Of a stretch of DNA of 64,000 nucleotides, positions 41,054 through 50,302 are shown in pieces. A program made the position numbers and the translations under genes. Every line of letters begins with the position of its first letter. Position 1 is the stretch's first letter. The stretch is taken from contig FLQS01000019.1 of assembly GCA_900078375.1 (NCBI GenBank), positions 1-64,000 on the forward strand, given 5' to 3'. The notes under the pieces were generated by a model. That model was given only the letters and a program-made list of their open reading frames with translations, ran no database searches and was not told the DNA's origin. Source of the stretch: an uncultured Mycobacterium sp. (GTDB taxonomy: Bacteria; Actinomycetota; Actinomycetes; Mycobacteriales; Mycobacteriaceae).

Positions 41054-43246
41054 GTGACCGTGCACAAAACCGAAAACGTGAGCCCTACCGAAGGACTGCA
41101 GGATCGGCGGTCGGCACGTCCGGGATTTCGCCCCGATATCGAGGGGTTGCGCGCCGTCGCGGTCCTGGCGGTTGTCCTCTTCCACGCTGAGGTACCAGGC
41201 ATTAGCGGCGGATATGTCGGTGTCGACGTCTTCTTCGTCATCTCCGGCTTTTTGATCACCGGCCTGCTGTGGCGCGAGACCAACACGACCGGCACCGTCC
41301 GGCTGCGTAACTTCTACGGCGCCCGCGCCCGCCGATTACTTCCGGCGTCGGCCTTCGTCGGCATCGTCACCATGGTTGCCTCGGTGCTGCTGCTACCCCC
41401 GCTGCGCATCCCGACCGTCATTTACGACGGCATCGCCAGCGCACTGTATGTCGGCAACTACTGGTTCATTCTCGACAACGTCAACTACTTCGCCGACCTT
41501 CTGACGCCCTCGCCGTTCCTGCACTACTGGTCATTGGGTGTCGAGGAGCAGTTCTACCTGGTGTGGGCACCGCTGATCCTGGGCACGATGTGGCTGATCC
41601 GACTGCTACGCCGACGCACTCGGACCCAGGCCACCTCCTCTCAACGCCCGTATCTGGCGGTCCTGGTGGTGGTCGCCGTCGTGTCGTTCGCGCTGTCGCT
41701 GCTCATCACCTACGCGATGCCCGCGATGGCGTTTTTCTCGCTGCCGACCCGGGCCTGGCAGTTGGCCCTCGGCGGACTCGTGGCCCTCACCGCAATCCAC
41801 TGGCAGCGCCTCTCCTCACGGCTCGCCGCGATCACTGGCTGGGCCGGGCTGGGGATGATCCTGCTTGCCTGCTTCTGGTTCGTCCCGACCACACCCTTCC
41901 CCGGCACCGCTGCGCTGCTCCCCACCGTCGGCGCGGTGCTGCTCATCGGCGCCGGCTGCGCTGCACCCGCTTCAGGCTGCGGGCAGTTGCTCGGATGGGC
42001 ACCGATGCAGGCCATCGGCCGGATCTCCTACTCCCTGTACCTCTGGCACTGGCCGGTGCTGGTGCTCGCACCAGCACTGCTGGGGCACCCATTGGGACTG
42101 GCCGCCAGGATGGCAGCCGTCCTGCTCTCCGGCGGACTGGCGTGGCTGACCCTGAAGTTCCTGGAGAACCCGCTGCGTTTCGCCCCAGCCATCCGCAATT
42201 CCGCCTGGCGCAGCCTGGGACTGGGCGCTCTGGCCACCACCATCGCAGTCTGCGCCGGTCTCGCCCTACTCAGAGCGGCGCCCATCCCGATCGGGCACGG
42301 CGCCCCCGCTACGCCGCTGACCATCACCGCCGCACCCGTCCCCCCCGGCTCAAACATTGCCGCGTACGACGCGGCAGTTGAACAAACCTTCGCCCAGGTC
42401 CAAGCGGCCGTCGCGGCATCCCTCGATCTCAAAGCCGTCCCCGCCAACCTGGACCCACCGCTGGCGGCCTTGGAAGCCGAGCACAACAACTTTGCGTTCA
42501 ACGGCTGCGTGCGCTCGCCTTACGAAGAGGGGCAACCGGAATGCGCAACCGGCGACACGTCCTCGGCAACCACAGTGGCCCTGATCGGCGATTCGCACGC
42601 CGCACAGTGGATTCCCGGCTTCCAGCGGATCGCCACGCAGCGCCAGTGGCGACTGGAGACACTGGCCAAGGAGGGCTGCCCATTCGTAGACGTGCATCTC
42701 ACCACCGGATCCCGGCGCCTGATTGAGCGTCTTCAGCACTGTGAGCAATGGCGCGCCAACATCTTGGAGCGGCTACGTCTCGAGCGCCCGAAGCTGGTCG
42801 TATTGAGTGTGTGGCGGAGCTACGGTACCGACGAATCACTGACAGGTTTCACCTCGTATGACCCCGTATGGCTCGATGGCCTGAGTCGCACCGTCCAGCA
42901 GCTGCGCGACGCCGGCGCCCAGGTGCTGGTGCTCGGACCGATCCCGGCCTCGCACAAATCTGTGCCGAACTGCCTGTCCGGTCACCTCGATGACGCGAGA
43001 GCGTGTGTCTTACAGAAATCGGCCTCGGTCAACCAATCCGGTATCGACGCCGAAGCCGCCGTCGCCCAAGCCGCTGGCGGACACTATGCCGATCTCACCG
43101 ACTTGTTTTGCACCACCGACCGGTGCCCGGTGATCGTCGGCAATACCCAGGTGTATTTGGACGTCAGTCACCTGACGTTCGAATACGCTCGGGTCCTGGC
43201 TCCCGCCATCGGAGCGCTGGCCGACCGTGCACTCGCCCACAGCTGA
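41054..43246 (+). CDS. OafA-type membrane acyltransferase with SGNH domain, copy 2
   Basis: A 730-residue paralog of copy 1 with the same two-part structure: acyltransferase-3 (FRPDIEGLRAVAVLAVV, LFHAEVPG, ISGFLITGLL) and SGNH (ALIGDSHAAQW; late DVSHLTFEYARVL). All active-site residues are kept. It starts with GTG 52 bases after copy 1 in the same TAGGTGAC context. Differences concentrate in the SGNH half, which may set acceptor choice. It is probably co-transcribed with copy 1. Confidence 0.93.
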   Translation: MTVHKTENVSPTEGLQDRRSARPGFRPDIEGLRAVAVLAVVLFHAEVPGISGGYVGVDVFFVISGFLITGLLWRETNTTGTVRLRNFYGARARRLLPASAFVGIVTMVASVLLLPPLRIPTVIYDGIASALYVGNYWFILDNVNYFADLLTPSPFLHYWSLGVEEQFYLVWAPLILGTMWLIRLLRRRTRTQATSSQRPYLAVLVVVAVVSFALSLLITYAMPAMAFFSLPTRAWQLALGGLVALTAIHWQRLSSRLAAITGWAGLGMILLACFWFVPTTPFPGTAALLPTVGAVLLIGAGCAAPASGCGQLLGWAPMQAIGRISYSLYLWHWPVLVLAPALLGHPLGLAARMAAVLLSGGLAWLTLKFLENPLRFAPAIRNSAWRSLGLGALATTIAVCAGLALLRAAPIPIGHGAPATPLTITAAPVPPGSNIAAYDAAVEQTFAQVQAAVAASLDLKAVPANLDPPLAALEAEHNNFAFNGCVRSPYEEGQPECATGDTSSATTVALIGDSHAAQWIPGFQRIATQRQWRLETLAKEGCPFVDVHLTTGSRRLIERLQHCEQWRANILERLRLERPKLVVLSVWRSYGTDESLTGFTSYDPVWLDGLSRTVQQLRDAGAQVLVLGPIPASHKSVPNCLSGHLDDARACVLQKSASVNQSGIDAEAAVAQAAGGHYADLTDLFCTTDRCPVIVGNTQVYLDVSHLTFEYARVLAPAIGALADRALAHS

Positions 43247-43344
43247 CAAACCCGCGTCAGACCGGAGGGCAAATTCAGGCGCCAAGCGAGCTTGCACCAC
43301 CTGGCCTGTGCGAGAATCCTGGGGGCCAACGGGCAGGGAAGGTA

Positions 43345-44430
43345 ATGGACGGACCGGCGGTGGACAATACAACGCTTCACCGAGTATGGCGGATACTTCT
43401 CATTGTCACCGCCCTCGCGGTGGCAACGGCGGCTTACCTCGCGCCGGTTATTTTGATCATTATTGGCGGACTCATACTCATCATTATCATCGGCCGCCTG
43501 TTTTATCGAGGCCGCGACCGCTACATTCCGAACCTATACTCCCGAGACATCCGAATTTATGATGATGCGTATCGAAATTTTATCGTTGACTCGCTTCACG
43601 CCATGCGTCAATGTCGGATCCCCGGCCACACGCTGGTGTGGGAGGCTTCGCATCTAAAAGGATCGCCCCCCGACGATTCCGACGAACTACTGCTCGACCT
43701 CGGCGTCTGGATGGGCTGGTCCACCCGTGCGGCGTCGGACGCGTCCGGCCGCATGGTTTATGGCTTCGATACGTTTGAGGGCCTGGTTGAAGATTGGCCA
43801 ATCGAAGACGAAATGGTCGTCAAGCGCGGAACGTTTTCGCTATCGGACCCAAATACGCAACGGTTGATGCGGGACACCGGCGTGACCTTGAGCGATGGCA
43901 TTCCAAACGCATTGGGCCGAAAAGTGCACTTCACCAAAGGCGGCACATACGAGACGTTGGTCCCATTCCTGGCCGAGCACCCCGGCGCCCCGATCAAGCT
44001 TTTCCATATGGATCTGGATGTATACGAGAGCTGCCTCCATGCGCTCGAGACGTGCAAGGACCGCTTTGTAATCGGATCAATCCTGGTCTTCGACGAGTAT
44101 CTCGTCACCAATGGCGAATTGCTCGCCTTCTACGAATTTCAGAAACGTTATGAGCTAGAATGGCGTTATCGGGCCTGGGGCCTGGAGACCTGGGAAATGA
44201 ATTTCGCGAGAGTCACGTCGCCATGGAAGCGTGCGATGTACTACGCATTCGCGATCGCAATGTATTTGCTTGACGGTCGCTTCATCTGGCGGATTCTCAC
44301 GAAGCGGTTTTGGCACTTTTGGCTGGGCGCCCACCCGAGAGACATTCTCTTCGTTCTCGGCGCCGCCGGGCAGCGGAAGTCGGTCAGCCTGGAAATCACC
44401 GGTCTGGGCAAGTTGGCCGGGGACCCATAA
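43345..44430 (+). CDS. Membrane-anchored TylF-like O-methyltransferase
   Basis: A 361-residue protein. Residues ~10-48 make two adjacent hydrophobic helices (LLIVTALAVATAAYLAPV, then ILIIIGGLILIIIIG), unusual for the soluble TylF family. The rest has the TylF/macrocin O-methyltransferase pattern: LLLDLGVWMGWSTRAA (SAM site), YGFDTFEGL, HMDLDVYESCLHALE and VFDEYL with metal-binding acidic residues. The ATG at 43345 has GGGAAGG; longer in-frame starts overlap copy 2 and are rejected. The gene is more AT-rich than its neighbours and sits between acyltransferase copies 2 and 3, which suggests insertion. It probably O-methylates a lipid-linked sugar. Confidence 0.88.
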   Translation: MDGPAVDNTTLHRVWRILLIVTALAVATAAYLAPVILIIIGGLILIIIIGRLFYRGRDRYIPNLYSRDIRIYDDAYRNFIVDSLHAMRQCRIPGHTLVWEASHLKGSPPDDSDELLLDLGVWMGWSTRAASDASGRMVYGFDTFEGLVEDWPIEDEMVVKRGTFSLSDPNTQRLMRDTGVTLSDGIPNALGRKVHFTKGGTYETLVPFLAEHPGAPIKLFHMDLDVYESCLHALETCKDRFVIGSILVFDEYLVTNGELLAFYEFQKRYELEWRYRAWGLETWEMNFARVTSPWKRAMYYAFAIAMYLLDGRFIWRILTKRFWHFWLGAHPRDILFVLGAAGQRKSVSLEITGLGKLAGDP

Positions 44431-44535
44431 CGTCGTCGGTCAGTCGTGCGGGACGGTTCTCAGCAAATCAGACCGCGCCCGGCGCCCGCGAATGTGATAA
44501 TGCCTCGTTCGACTAACCATTCCTCGTATTGCTAG

Positions 44536-46728
44536 GTGGGAATTTTGCGCCAGGCCGACAGTGCGAGCCCTGCCGAAGGGCTCAAGGATCGGCGTTCTGC
44601 ACGCGCAGGGTTTCGCCCCGATATCGAGGGTTTGCGAGCCGTCGCCGTGCTGGCGGTGGTCCTGTTCCACGCACAAATCCCCGGGTTCGATGGCGGATTC
44701 GTCGGGGTGGACGTTTTTTTCGTCATCTCCGGCTTCTTGATCACCGGACTGCTCTGGCGGGAGGCCAAGACCACCGGCACCATGCGGCTGGGCAACTTCT
44801 ACGGGGCTCGCGCGCGCCGACTATTACCCGCATCAGCACTCGTCGGTGTCTTCATCATGGTCTGCGCGGCAGTCCTGGTGCCCCCGCTGCAAGCGCGCAA
44901 GGTCATCGTCGACGGCATCGCCAGCGCGTTGTATGTCAGCAACTACCGGTTCGCCTTGGATGGCGTGAACTACCTGGCTTCACTCAGTGCCCCATCGCCG
45001 TTTCAGCACTACTGGTCGTTGGGTGTTGAGGAACAGTTCTACCTCGTCTGGGCCCCGCTTTTTCTGGGCACTGCCTGGTTGATTCGCCGGGCTCGCCGGA
45101 CCGCTACCGGCCCGGCCAGGTCGTCACAACGCCCCTTTGTGATTGCCTTGGCGGTGGTTGCCGCGGTGTCATTGGCACTGTCAATCGCGATCACCTATGT
45201 GGCGCCTCCGTTGGCATTTTTTTCATTGCCCACCAGAGCCTGGCAGCTGGCCCTCGGCGGGCTGGTCGCGCTCACCGCAGATCACTGGCGCCAACTGCCA
45301 CCACGCGCCGCAGCGGTCACCGGATGGACCGGGCTGGCGCTGATACTGCTGGCTTGTGTCCAGTTCAGCCCAACCACGCTGTATCCGGGCACCGCCGCGT
45401 TGCTACCGACCGCGGGCACGGTGCTGGTGATCGGCGCCGGCTGCACCACCGCCACACAGGGCTGCGGACGCCTGCTGAGCGTGGCGCCGATGCAGGCGAT
45501 CGGCCGCATCTCCTACTCGCTGTACTTGTGGCATTGGCCGATACTGCTGTTGGCGCTGTGGTCGATCGCGCCCGTCACAGGCCACGGCCTCTGGTTGGGG
45601 CTGGGCGGGATCTTGCTCTCCGTCGCACTGGCCGCGCTGACCCTGCGCTTCGTCGAGAATCCGCTGCGCTACTCCCCCAAGATCCGCAACTCGCCCTCGC
45701 GCAGTCTAGCCCTTGGCGGCGCCGTCACCGCGATCGCGGTCTGCGTGGGTTTCGCGCTGCACGCGCCGGCTCCGGTCGGTCACGGCGCCCCGGCTACCCC
45801 GCTTACGGTCATCGCCGCGCCGGTCCCAGCCAGCGCGGGCATGGCCGCCCACGACGCCGCCGTGGCGCACGCGTTTGCCCAGGTGCAGGCCGCGGTTTCG
45901 GCGTCGGCCAATCTCAAAGCCGTGCCGTCCAACCTGGAACCCTCGCTTGCGAACGCGGCACCCGGTAAATCCGACGGCAACCCTGCTGGCTGTGTACTCG
46001 GCTTTTTCGATGTCGCGCAACCCGAGTGTGCGGTGGGTGACACCTCCTCGGCGACGACGGTGGCCCTGGTCGGCGATTCGAATGCGGCGATGTTGATTCC
46101 GAGCTTCCAGCAGGCCGCCGAACAGCGGCACTGGCGACTGGAGACTCTGACCAAAGTCGGCTGCCCATTCCTCGGTCTGCCCGTCCGCAATCCCGTTGCG
46201 AGCCGCGAGTACACCGAGTGCCAACAGTGGCGCGCGCAAACGGTCACCAGGCTCCGGGCTGAGCACCCGAAACTCGTTGTGCTGAGCATGATGCGGAGAT
46301 ACGGCGCCGCGCACGGGTGGGCGGCCGGCTTCACCTCCTATGACTCCGCATGGCTCGACAGCCTGACCCGCCTCATGGCGGAACTACGCGCCACCGGTGC
46401 GCAGGTTCTGCTGCTCGGTCCGATTCCCGATCCGGGCTCGGTGGTACCGGACTGCCTTTCTGAGCATCTCGATGACGCGACGGCCTGCTCACCGCCACGA
46501 GCGTCCGCCGTCAATCATGTGGGTATCGCAGCTGAAACCGCGGCCACCAACGCTGGCGCCGGACAGTACGCCGATTTGACCGAGCTGTTCTGCACCAGAG
46601 AACGGTGCCCGGTGATCATCGGCAACTCCCTGGTCTACTTCGACGAGAACCACCTGACAAGCAACTACGCCAAGGTGTTAGGACCGGTGATGGGGACGCT
46701 CGCCGATCGCGCTCTCGCCCACAGGTGA
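44536..46728 (+). CDS. OafA-type membrane acyltransferase with SGNH domain, copy 3
   Basis: A 730-residue third paralog: FRPDIEGLRAVAVLAVV, LFHAQIPG, ISGFLITGLL, and the SGNH block ALVGDSNAAM. The first SGNH motif reads GDSN where copies 1 and 2 read GDSH. The late block is DENHLTSNYA, keeping Asp/His spacing with a changed context. It starts with GTG in the same CTAGGTG setting. It is the most diverged of the three and is separated from them by the TylF-like gene. Confidence 0.93.
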   Translation: MGILRQADSASPAEGLKDRRSARAGFRPDIEGLRAVAVLAVVLFHAQIPGFDGGFVGVDVFFVISGFLITGLLWREAKTTGTMRLGNFYGARARRLLPASALVGVFIMVCAAVLVPPLQARKVIVDGIASALYVSNYRFALDGVNYLASLSAPSPFQHYWSLGVEEQFYLVWAPLFLGTAWLIRRARRTATGPARSSQRPFVIALAVVAAVSLALSIAITYVAPPLAFFSLPTRAWQLALGGLVALTADHWRQLPPRAAAVTGWTGLALILLACVQFSPTTLYPGTAALLPTAGTVLVIGAGCTTATQGCGRLLSVAPMQAIGRISYSLYLWHWPILLLALWSIAPVTGHGLWLGLGGILLSVALAALTLRFVENPLRYSPKIRNSPSRSLALGGAVTAIAVCVGFALHAPAPVGHGAPATPLTVIAAPVPASAGMAAHDAAVAHAFAQVQAAVSASANLKAVPSNLEPSLANAAPGKSDGNPAGCVLGFFDVAQPECAVGDTSSATTVALVGDSNAAMLIPSFQQAAEQRHWRLETLTKVGCPFLGLPVRNPVASREYTECQQWRAQTVTRLRAEHPKLVVLSMMRRYGAAHGWAAGFTSYDSAWLDSLTRLMAELRATGAQVLLLGPIPDPGSVVPDCLSEHLDDATACSPPRASAVNHVGIAAETAATNAGAGQYADLTELFCTRERCPVIIGNSLVYFDENHLTSNYAKVLGPVMGTLADRALAHR

Positions 46729-46836
46729 AGTCCCTGATCACCAATGCGCGAGAGCATTTTTCACAGAACCCAGGATGGCCGGATGCCTCCCGATACGATC
46801 ACCCAGTCTGCATAGAAGAAGCGGAAGGTTCAGGCA

Positions 46837-47901
46837 TTGTCAACATCGGTGCTCATCACTGGCGGAGCGGGATTCATTGGTTCCGCACTCGCGCGCCGTC
46901 TCGTCTGCGCAGGTTACGACGTCGCCGTGATGGACGTCCTGCACCCGCAAGTGCATGGCGAAAATGCCGCGGTCGACCTGCCATCGTCGGTGCGGCTGTT
47001 CACCGGTGATGTCACTCATGCGCCGGATATGGATGCCATTCTTCGACTGTGCCGGCCTTCCCAGATCGTCCATCTGGCAGCCGAGACGGGAACGGCTCAG
47101 TCGCTGTCCGAAGCGACGCGGCACGGCTCGGTGAATGTGGTCGGCACGACTCAACTTCTCGATGCACTCAGCCGCAGCGCTCATGTTCCCGATCAGCTCG
47201 TGCTGGCGTCATCGCGAGCTGTATACGGTGAAGGCGCCTGGCAATCCGGCGACCAGATCTTCTACCCGCAGCCACGCAGCCATGCTCAGCTCGTCGCCAA
47301 TATCTGGGATCCGCAGGGCCCCACCGGCGATCCCGCGATTCCGCTTGCCAGCCGGGCCGGCCGAACCGAGCCCCGCCCCACCAACATCTACGCCGCGACC
47401 AAGCTCGCCCAAGAACACATCCTGGCCGGATGGTCGGCCGCCCACGACACCAATCTCAGCGTGTTGCGTCTGCAGAATGTCTACGGCCCTGGGCAGTCAC
47501 TGACCAATTCGTACACCGGAATCGTCGCGCTCTTTGCCCGCTTCGCCCGTGCCAAGCACGCACTGGAGATCTACGAAGACGGCCGAATACTGCGCGATTT
47601 CGTCTTCATCGACGACGTCGCCGATGCCTTGTTCGCGGCGATCGACCGGCCCGTGGCCGGGTCGCGTTGCGTCGATATCGGGTCGGGCGTACCGACCACC
47701 ATTGACGAGTTGGCTCGTCAGATCGCCACCATCTGCGAGGCGCCCGAACCGGTCATCGTGGGCAAATTCCGCGACGGTGACGTGCGCGCTGCGAGGTGTG
47801 ATATCGAGGCTGCGACAAACGAACTCGAATGGAAGCCCCAGTGGACCCTCGAACCGGGTCTGGGGCAATTGCTGGAATGGATCGCCAAACAGGACGAATG
47901 A
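46837..47901 (+). CDS. NAD-dependent sugar epimerase (dTDP-L-rhamnose 4-epimerase-like)
   Basis: A 354-residue extended SDR: LITGGAGFIGS (NAD-binding), SSRAVYGEGAW, the insertion before PTNIYAATKLAQEH (YxxxK catalytic pair), then QNVYGPGQSL and RDFVFIDDV. The VYGEGA and YGPGQSL phrases and the long insertion match dTDP-L-rhamnose 4-epimerases, which make dTDP-6-deoxy-L-talose, a sugar of mycobacterial GPLs. The start is TTG at 46837 with GGAAGG 8 bases upstream. It follows acyltransferase copy 3 by 108 bases and ends at a hairpin facing the next operon. Confidence 0.86.
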   Translation: MSTSVLITGGAGFIGSALARRLVCAGYDVAVMDVLHPQVHGENAAVDLPSSVRLFTGDVTHAPDMDAILRLCRPSQIVHLAAETGTAQSLSEATRHGSVNVVGTTQLLDALSRSAHVPDQLVLASSRAVYGEGAWQSGDQIFYPQPRSHAQLVANIWDPQGPTGDPAIPLASRAGRTEPRPTNIYAATKLAQEHILAGWSAAHDTNLSVLRLQNVYGPGQSLTNSYTGIVALFARFARAKHALEIYEDGRILRDFVFIDDVADALFAAIDRPVAGSRCVDIGSGVPTTIDELARQIATICEAPEPVIVGKFRDGDVRAARCDIEAATNELEWKPQWTLEPGLGQLLEWIAKQDE

Positions 47902-47916
47902 CGTTGCACATCAGAC

Positions 47917-47938
47917 GATCTGACACGGATGTCAGATC
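47917..47938. terminator. Bidirectional terminator between convergent genes
   Basis: GATCTGACA-CGGA-TGTCAGATC is a perfect 9-base stem with a 4-base loop, located in the 43-base gap between the stops of the epimerase (plus) and a glycosyltransferase (minus). Its place and symmetry fit a two-way terminator. There is no clear T-run. Confidence 0.7.
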
Positions 47939-47944
47939 AGGTGG

Positions 47945-49225
47945 TCAGCCGACTTGCCGCAGACTGGCGAACGTTTCCACGACATCGGCGGCCGCCGCCA
48001 CACTTTCGGTCGAAGTCTTCATTCGGCCAGCCAATTCCTTTGCCCGAACGGCATATTCGGGCGTCAAGATCTGGCGCAGGTCCTCGACCAGAGTCTTCTC
48101 GGTGACCGTCGCAAACCGACGCGAAGCACCCACTTTGAGCCGATCGACCTGAACACCCCAGACCCTCTGGTCAATGCCCGACCAGAGAACCAACGTCGGG
48201 ATCCCGGCACGCAGGCTCGCCGCAGTGGTGCCCGCGCCGCCATGGTGTGCGACGGCACGGCAGGCCGGAAAAACCGTCGCATAGTTCATCGTTCCGACGA
48301 TCTTGACGTGTTCGGAAAGCGGTAGGCCGCTGAAATCAGTCGCGCCGGCACACACCAGTGCCCGCTCCCCCAACTGTGTGCATGCCGTGCTGATCATGGC
48401 GATCGTCGCCGATGGCGACTCCACCGGAATGCTGCCGAAGCTGAAACAAATCGGCGGTGTTCCCGCGGCAATCCAGTCCACCACCTCGGCGTCGGCGACT
48501 GTGGCCAATTCCATGGTCAGGGTGCCGACAAACGGCCGCTGCGCGGGCTGCCGCGCATTCCAGTCCGCCCACTCGGCAGCCAGTCCCGGAAAACATCTCT
48601 CGTCATAGGCCTGCACCTCCAGCGAACCGCGGTCGACGATCCGCTGCGCCCAGGACGTGGTCGCGGTGGGCAGGCCGAGTTCACGCCGCTCCTCGTCCTC
48701 GACCTTCTTGGGCCCGCGCCACGACATCCACCAGAAGACCCTCATCACGAGTCGGCCGAGCTGCGGCGGCAGAAAGGACAGGAGCTGGCCGTTGGTGCGC
48801 ATCGGAAAGTAGTGCAGCGCAATGAAGGGAACGTCGCACGCCTCGGCGACATTGGCCGCCACTTCCTCGTAGTTCATCCCGGTCACCAGCACGTCGGCAT
48901 CTTTGGCTACCGACTTCAGCGTGGCGATGACTTGTTTGCGGCATTCGATGAGGGGCGCCTGCACCTCGGCCCACATCTTGTTCAGCTTGCGGAACTGCCA
49001 GAAATTGCGGAAGAAGTACGTCCAGAAGTCGCGGTATCCACCGTGCACCAACTGATAATCCAAGCCGTAGGCAACCGCGGTCAGCCCCGCCGCCTCGATA
49101 AAGCCCACCAGATCGGGTGGGACCACAAGGCACACTTCGTGCCCCCGGCGCTGCAACTCCCGGCCGATCGCCGCGCAAGGCTCGATTTCACCGCGACTAC
49201 CCCAGTTTGCCAGCACGAATTTCAT
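47945..49225 (-). CDS. UGT-type glycosyltransferase, paralog 2
   Basis: A 426-residue GT-B enzyme of the same family as the gene at 35976: MKFVLANWGSRGEIEP, GHEVCLVVPPD, PICFSFGSIP and VAHHGGAGTTAA (donor-binding loop intact). The start is the ATG at 49225 with GAAGG; an ATG 26 codons upstream is unlikely, since all paralogs begin at M(K/R)F. It is the third gene of a minus-strand operon after the nucleotide-sugar dehydrogenase and the epimerase, with 29 bases to the epimerase. It therefore probably transfers the sugar those enzymes make, such as a uronic acid. Confidence 0.92.
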   Translation of the reverse strand: MKFVLANWGSRGEIEPCAAIGRELQRRGHEVCLVVPPDLVGFIEAAGLTAVAYGLDYQLVHGGYRDFWTYFFRNFWQFRKLNKMWAEVQAPLIECRKQVIATLKSVAKDADVLVTGMNYEEVAANVAEACDVPFIALHYFPMRTNGQLLSFLPPQLGRLVMRVFWWMSWRGPKKVEDEERRELGLPTATTSWAQRIVDRGSLEVQAYDERCFPGLAAEWADWNARQPAQRPFVGTLTMELATVADAEVVDWIAAGTPPICFSFGSIPVESPSATIAMISTACTQLGERALVCAGATDFSGLPLSEHVKIVGTMNYATVFPACRAVAHHGGAGTTAASLRAGIPTLVLWSGIDQRVWGVQVDRLKVGASRRFATVTEKTLVEDLRQILTPEYAVRAKELAGRMKTSTESVAAAADVVETFASLRQVG

Positions 49226-49254
49226 CGCGAACCTTCGATTTTGACGTGTTGTGG

Positions 49255-50250
49255 CTAGTTCCCGGCCGGTCCTTCGAGGTACCACGGATTGGCTCGGGCC
49301 CACTCGATCGTGCGTCGGATGCCTTCCTCGACATCGACCTCCAGGCGCCAGCCGAGCTCCCGCTGCGCCTTGGTCGAGTCGGGGATACGGCGTGGGATGT
49401 CCTCATAGCGCGCGCCGTAGCTCGCGGCGGTGTCGACGGCTTCGGCACTGGACACCGAGTCGACGCTGGCGAGTTTGATCGCCAGGTCCACCGCGTCGCG
49501 CATCGTCGTCTCGGTCATACTCCCGATATTGAAGGCCTCACCGATTGCCGCAGTGCTGTCGGCCGCAAGCAGCGTGCCCACGATGGCGTCATCGACATAG
49601 GTGAAACACCGTGACTGGTCACCCGAGTCATAGAGCAACGGCTGGTGGCCGTTGAGAATCCGGTGAACGCTCTGCGATATCACGAAGATCGGATTCTGCC
49701 GCGGCCCATACACATTGAAGTAACGTACGACCGTCACCGGCAGTCCATAGGCATCGTGCATCGCGAAGACCAGATGCTCGGCCATGGCCTTGCTGGTGCT
49801 GTAACTCCACCGCGCGGTCCGCGTCGATCCGACGACGCGGTCGTCGTCTTCAGCGAACGGCGGATTCGGGTTCTTCCCGAACACCTCAGATGTGCTGGCG
49901 AACAACACTCGCGTGCCGCGCCGTTGCGCAAGCTCCAGGACGTTGCGGGTGCCGATCACGTTGACGTCGAGAACCTGCAGCGGGTTACTCATGTAGTTCT
50001 TGACACCGACGACGGCGGCGAGGTGAAAGACCGTGTCGACACCGGGCGTCAACGCCTGTTCAAGCGCGCCTTTATCGGTGACGTCGCCTTGGACGAACCG
50101 GAAATTGGGATGCTGATCGAAATCGATGCTGGTGTCGCGGATGTTCTTCGCGAAGTCGAAAACCGTGACCGAGTCGCCTCGATCGAGCAGTGCCGACACC
50201 AAATGCGATCCGATGAAGCCGTAGCCGCCCGTGACGACAACATTGGCCAT
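49255..50250 (-). CDS. NAD-dependent nucleotide-sugar epimerase/decarboxylase
   Basis: A 331-residue extended SDR with VVTGGYGFIGSHL (NAD site), FHLAAVVGV, SYSTSKAMAEHL (YxxxK) and RYFNVYGPRQNP. The family includes UDP-glucuronate decarboxylases and UDP-uronate/N-acetylhexosamine 4-epimerases. The dehydrogenase directly upstream (52 bases) suggests it acts on a UDP-uronate. The ATG at 50250 follows GAGGTGAAAGAG; a longer frame to 50466 overlaps the dehydrogenase and is rejected. Which reaction it performs (epimerase or decarboxylase) cannot be settled by eye. Confidence 0.85.
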   Translation of the reverse strand: MANVVVTGGYGFIGSHLVSALLDRGDSVTVFDFAKNIRDTSIDFDQHPNFRFVQGDVTDKGALEQALTPGVDTVFHLAAVVGVKNYMSNPLQVLDVNVIGTRNVLELAQRRGTRVLFASTSEVFGKNPNPPFAEDDDRVVGSTRTARWSYSTSKAMAEHLVFAMHDAYGLPVTVVRYFNVYGPRQNPIFVISQSVHRILNGHQPLLYDSGDQSRCFTYVDDAIVGTLLAADSTAAIGEAFNIGSMTETTMRDAVDLAIKLASVDSVSSAEAVDTAASYGARYEDIPRRIPDSTKAQRELGWRLEVDVEEGIRRTIEWARANPWYLEGPAGN

Positions 50251-50302
50251 ATTTACTCTTTCACCTCTGTAGATAGCGGTTGACGCTGAGCGGGCTGGCC
50301 GA

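Noticed and set aside
43003..43344. N-terminal extension of the TylF-like methyltransferase
   Set aside because: It overlaps acyltransferase copy 2 in another frame and lacks a ribosome site; the ATG at 43345 has GGGAAGG.
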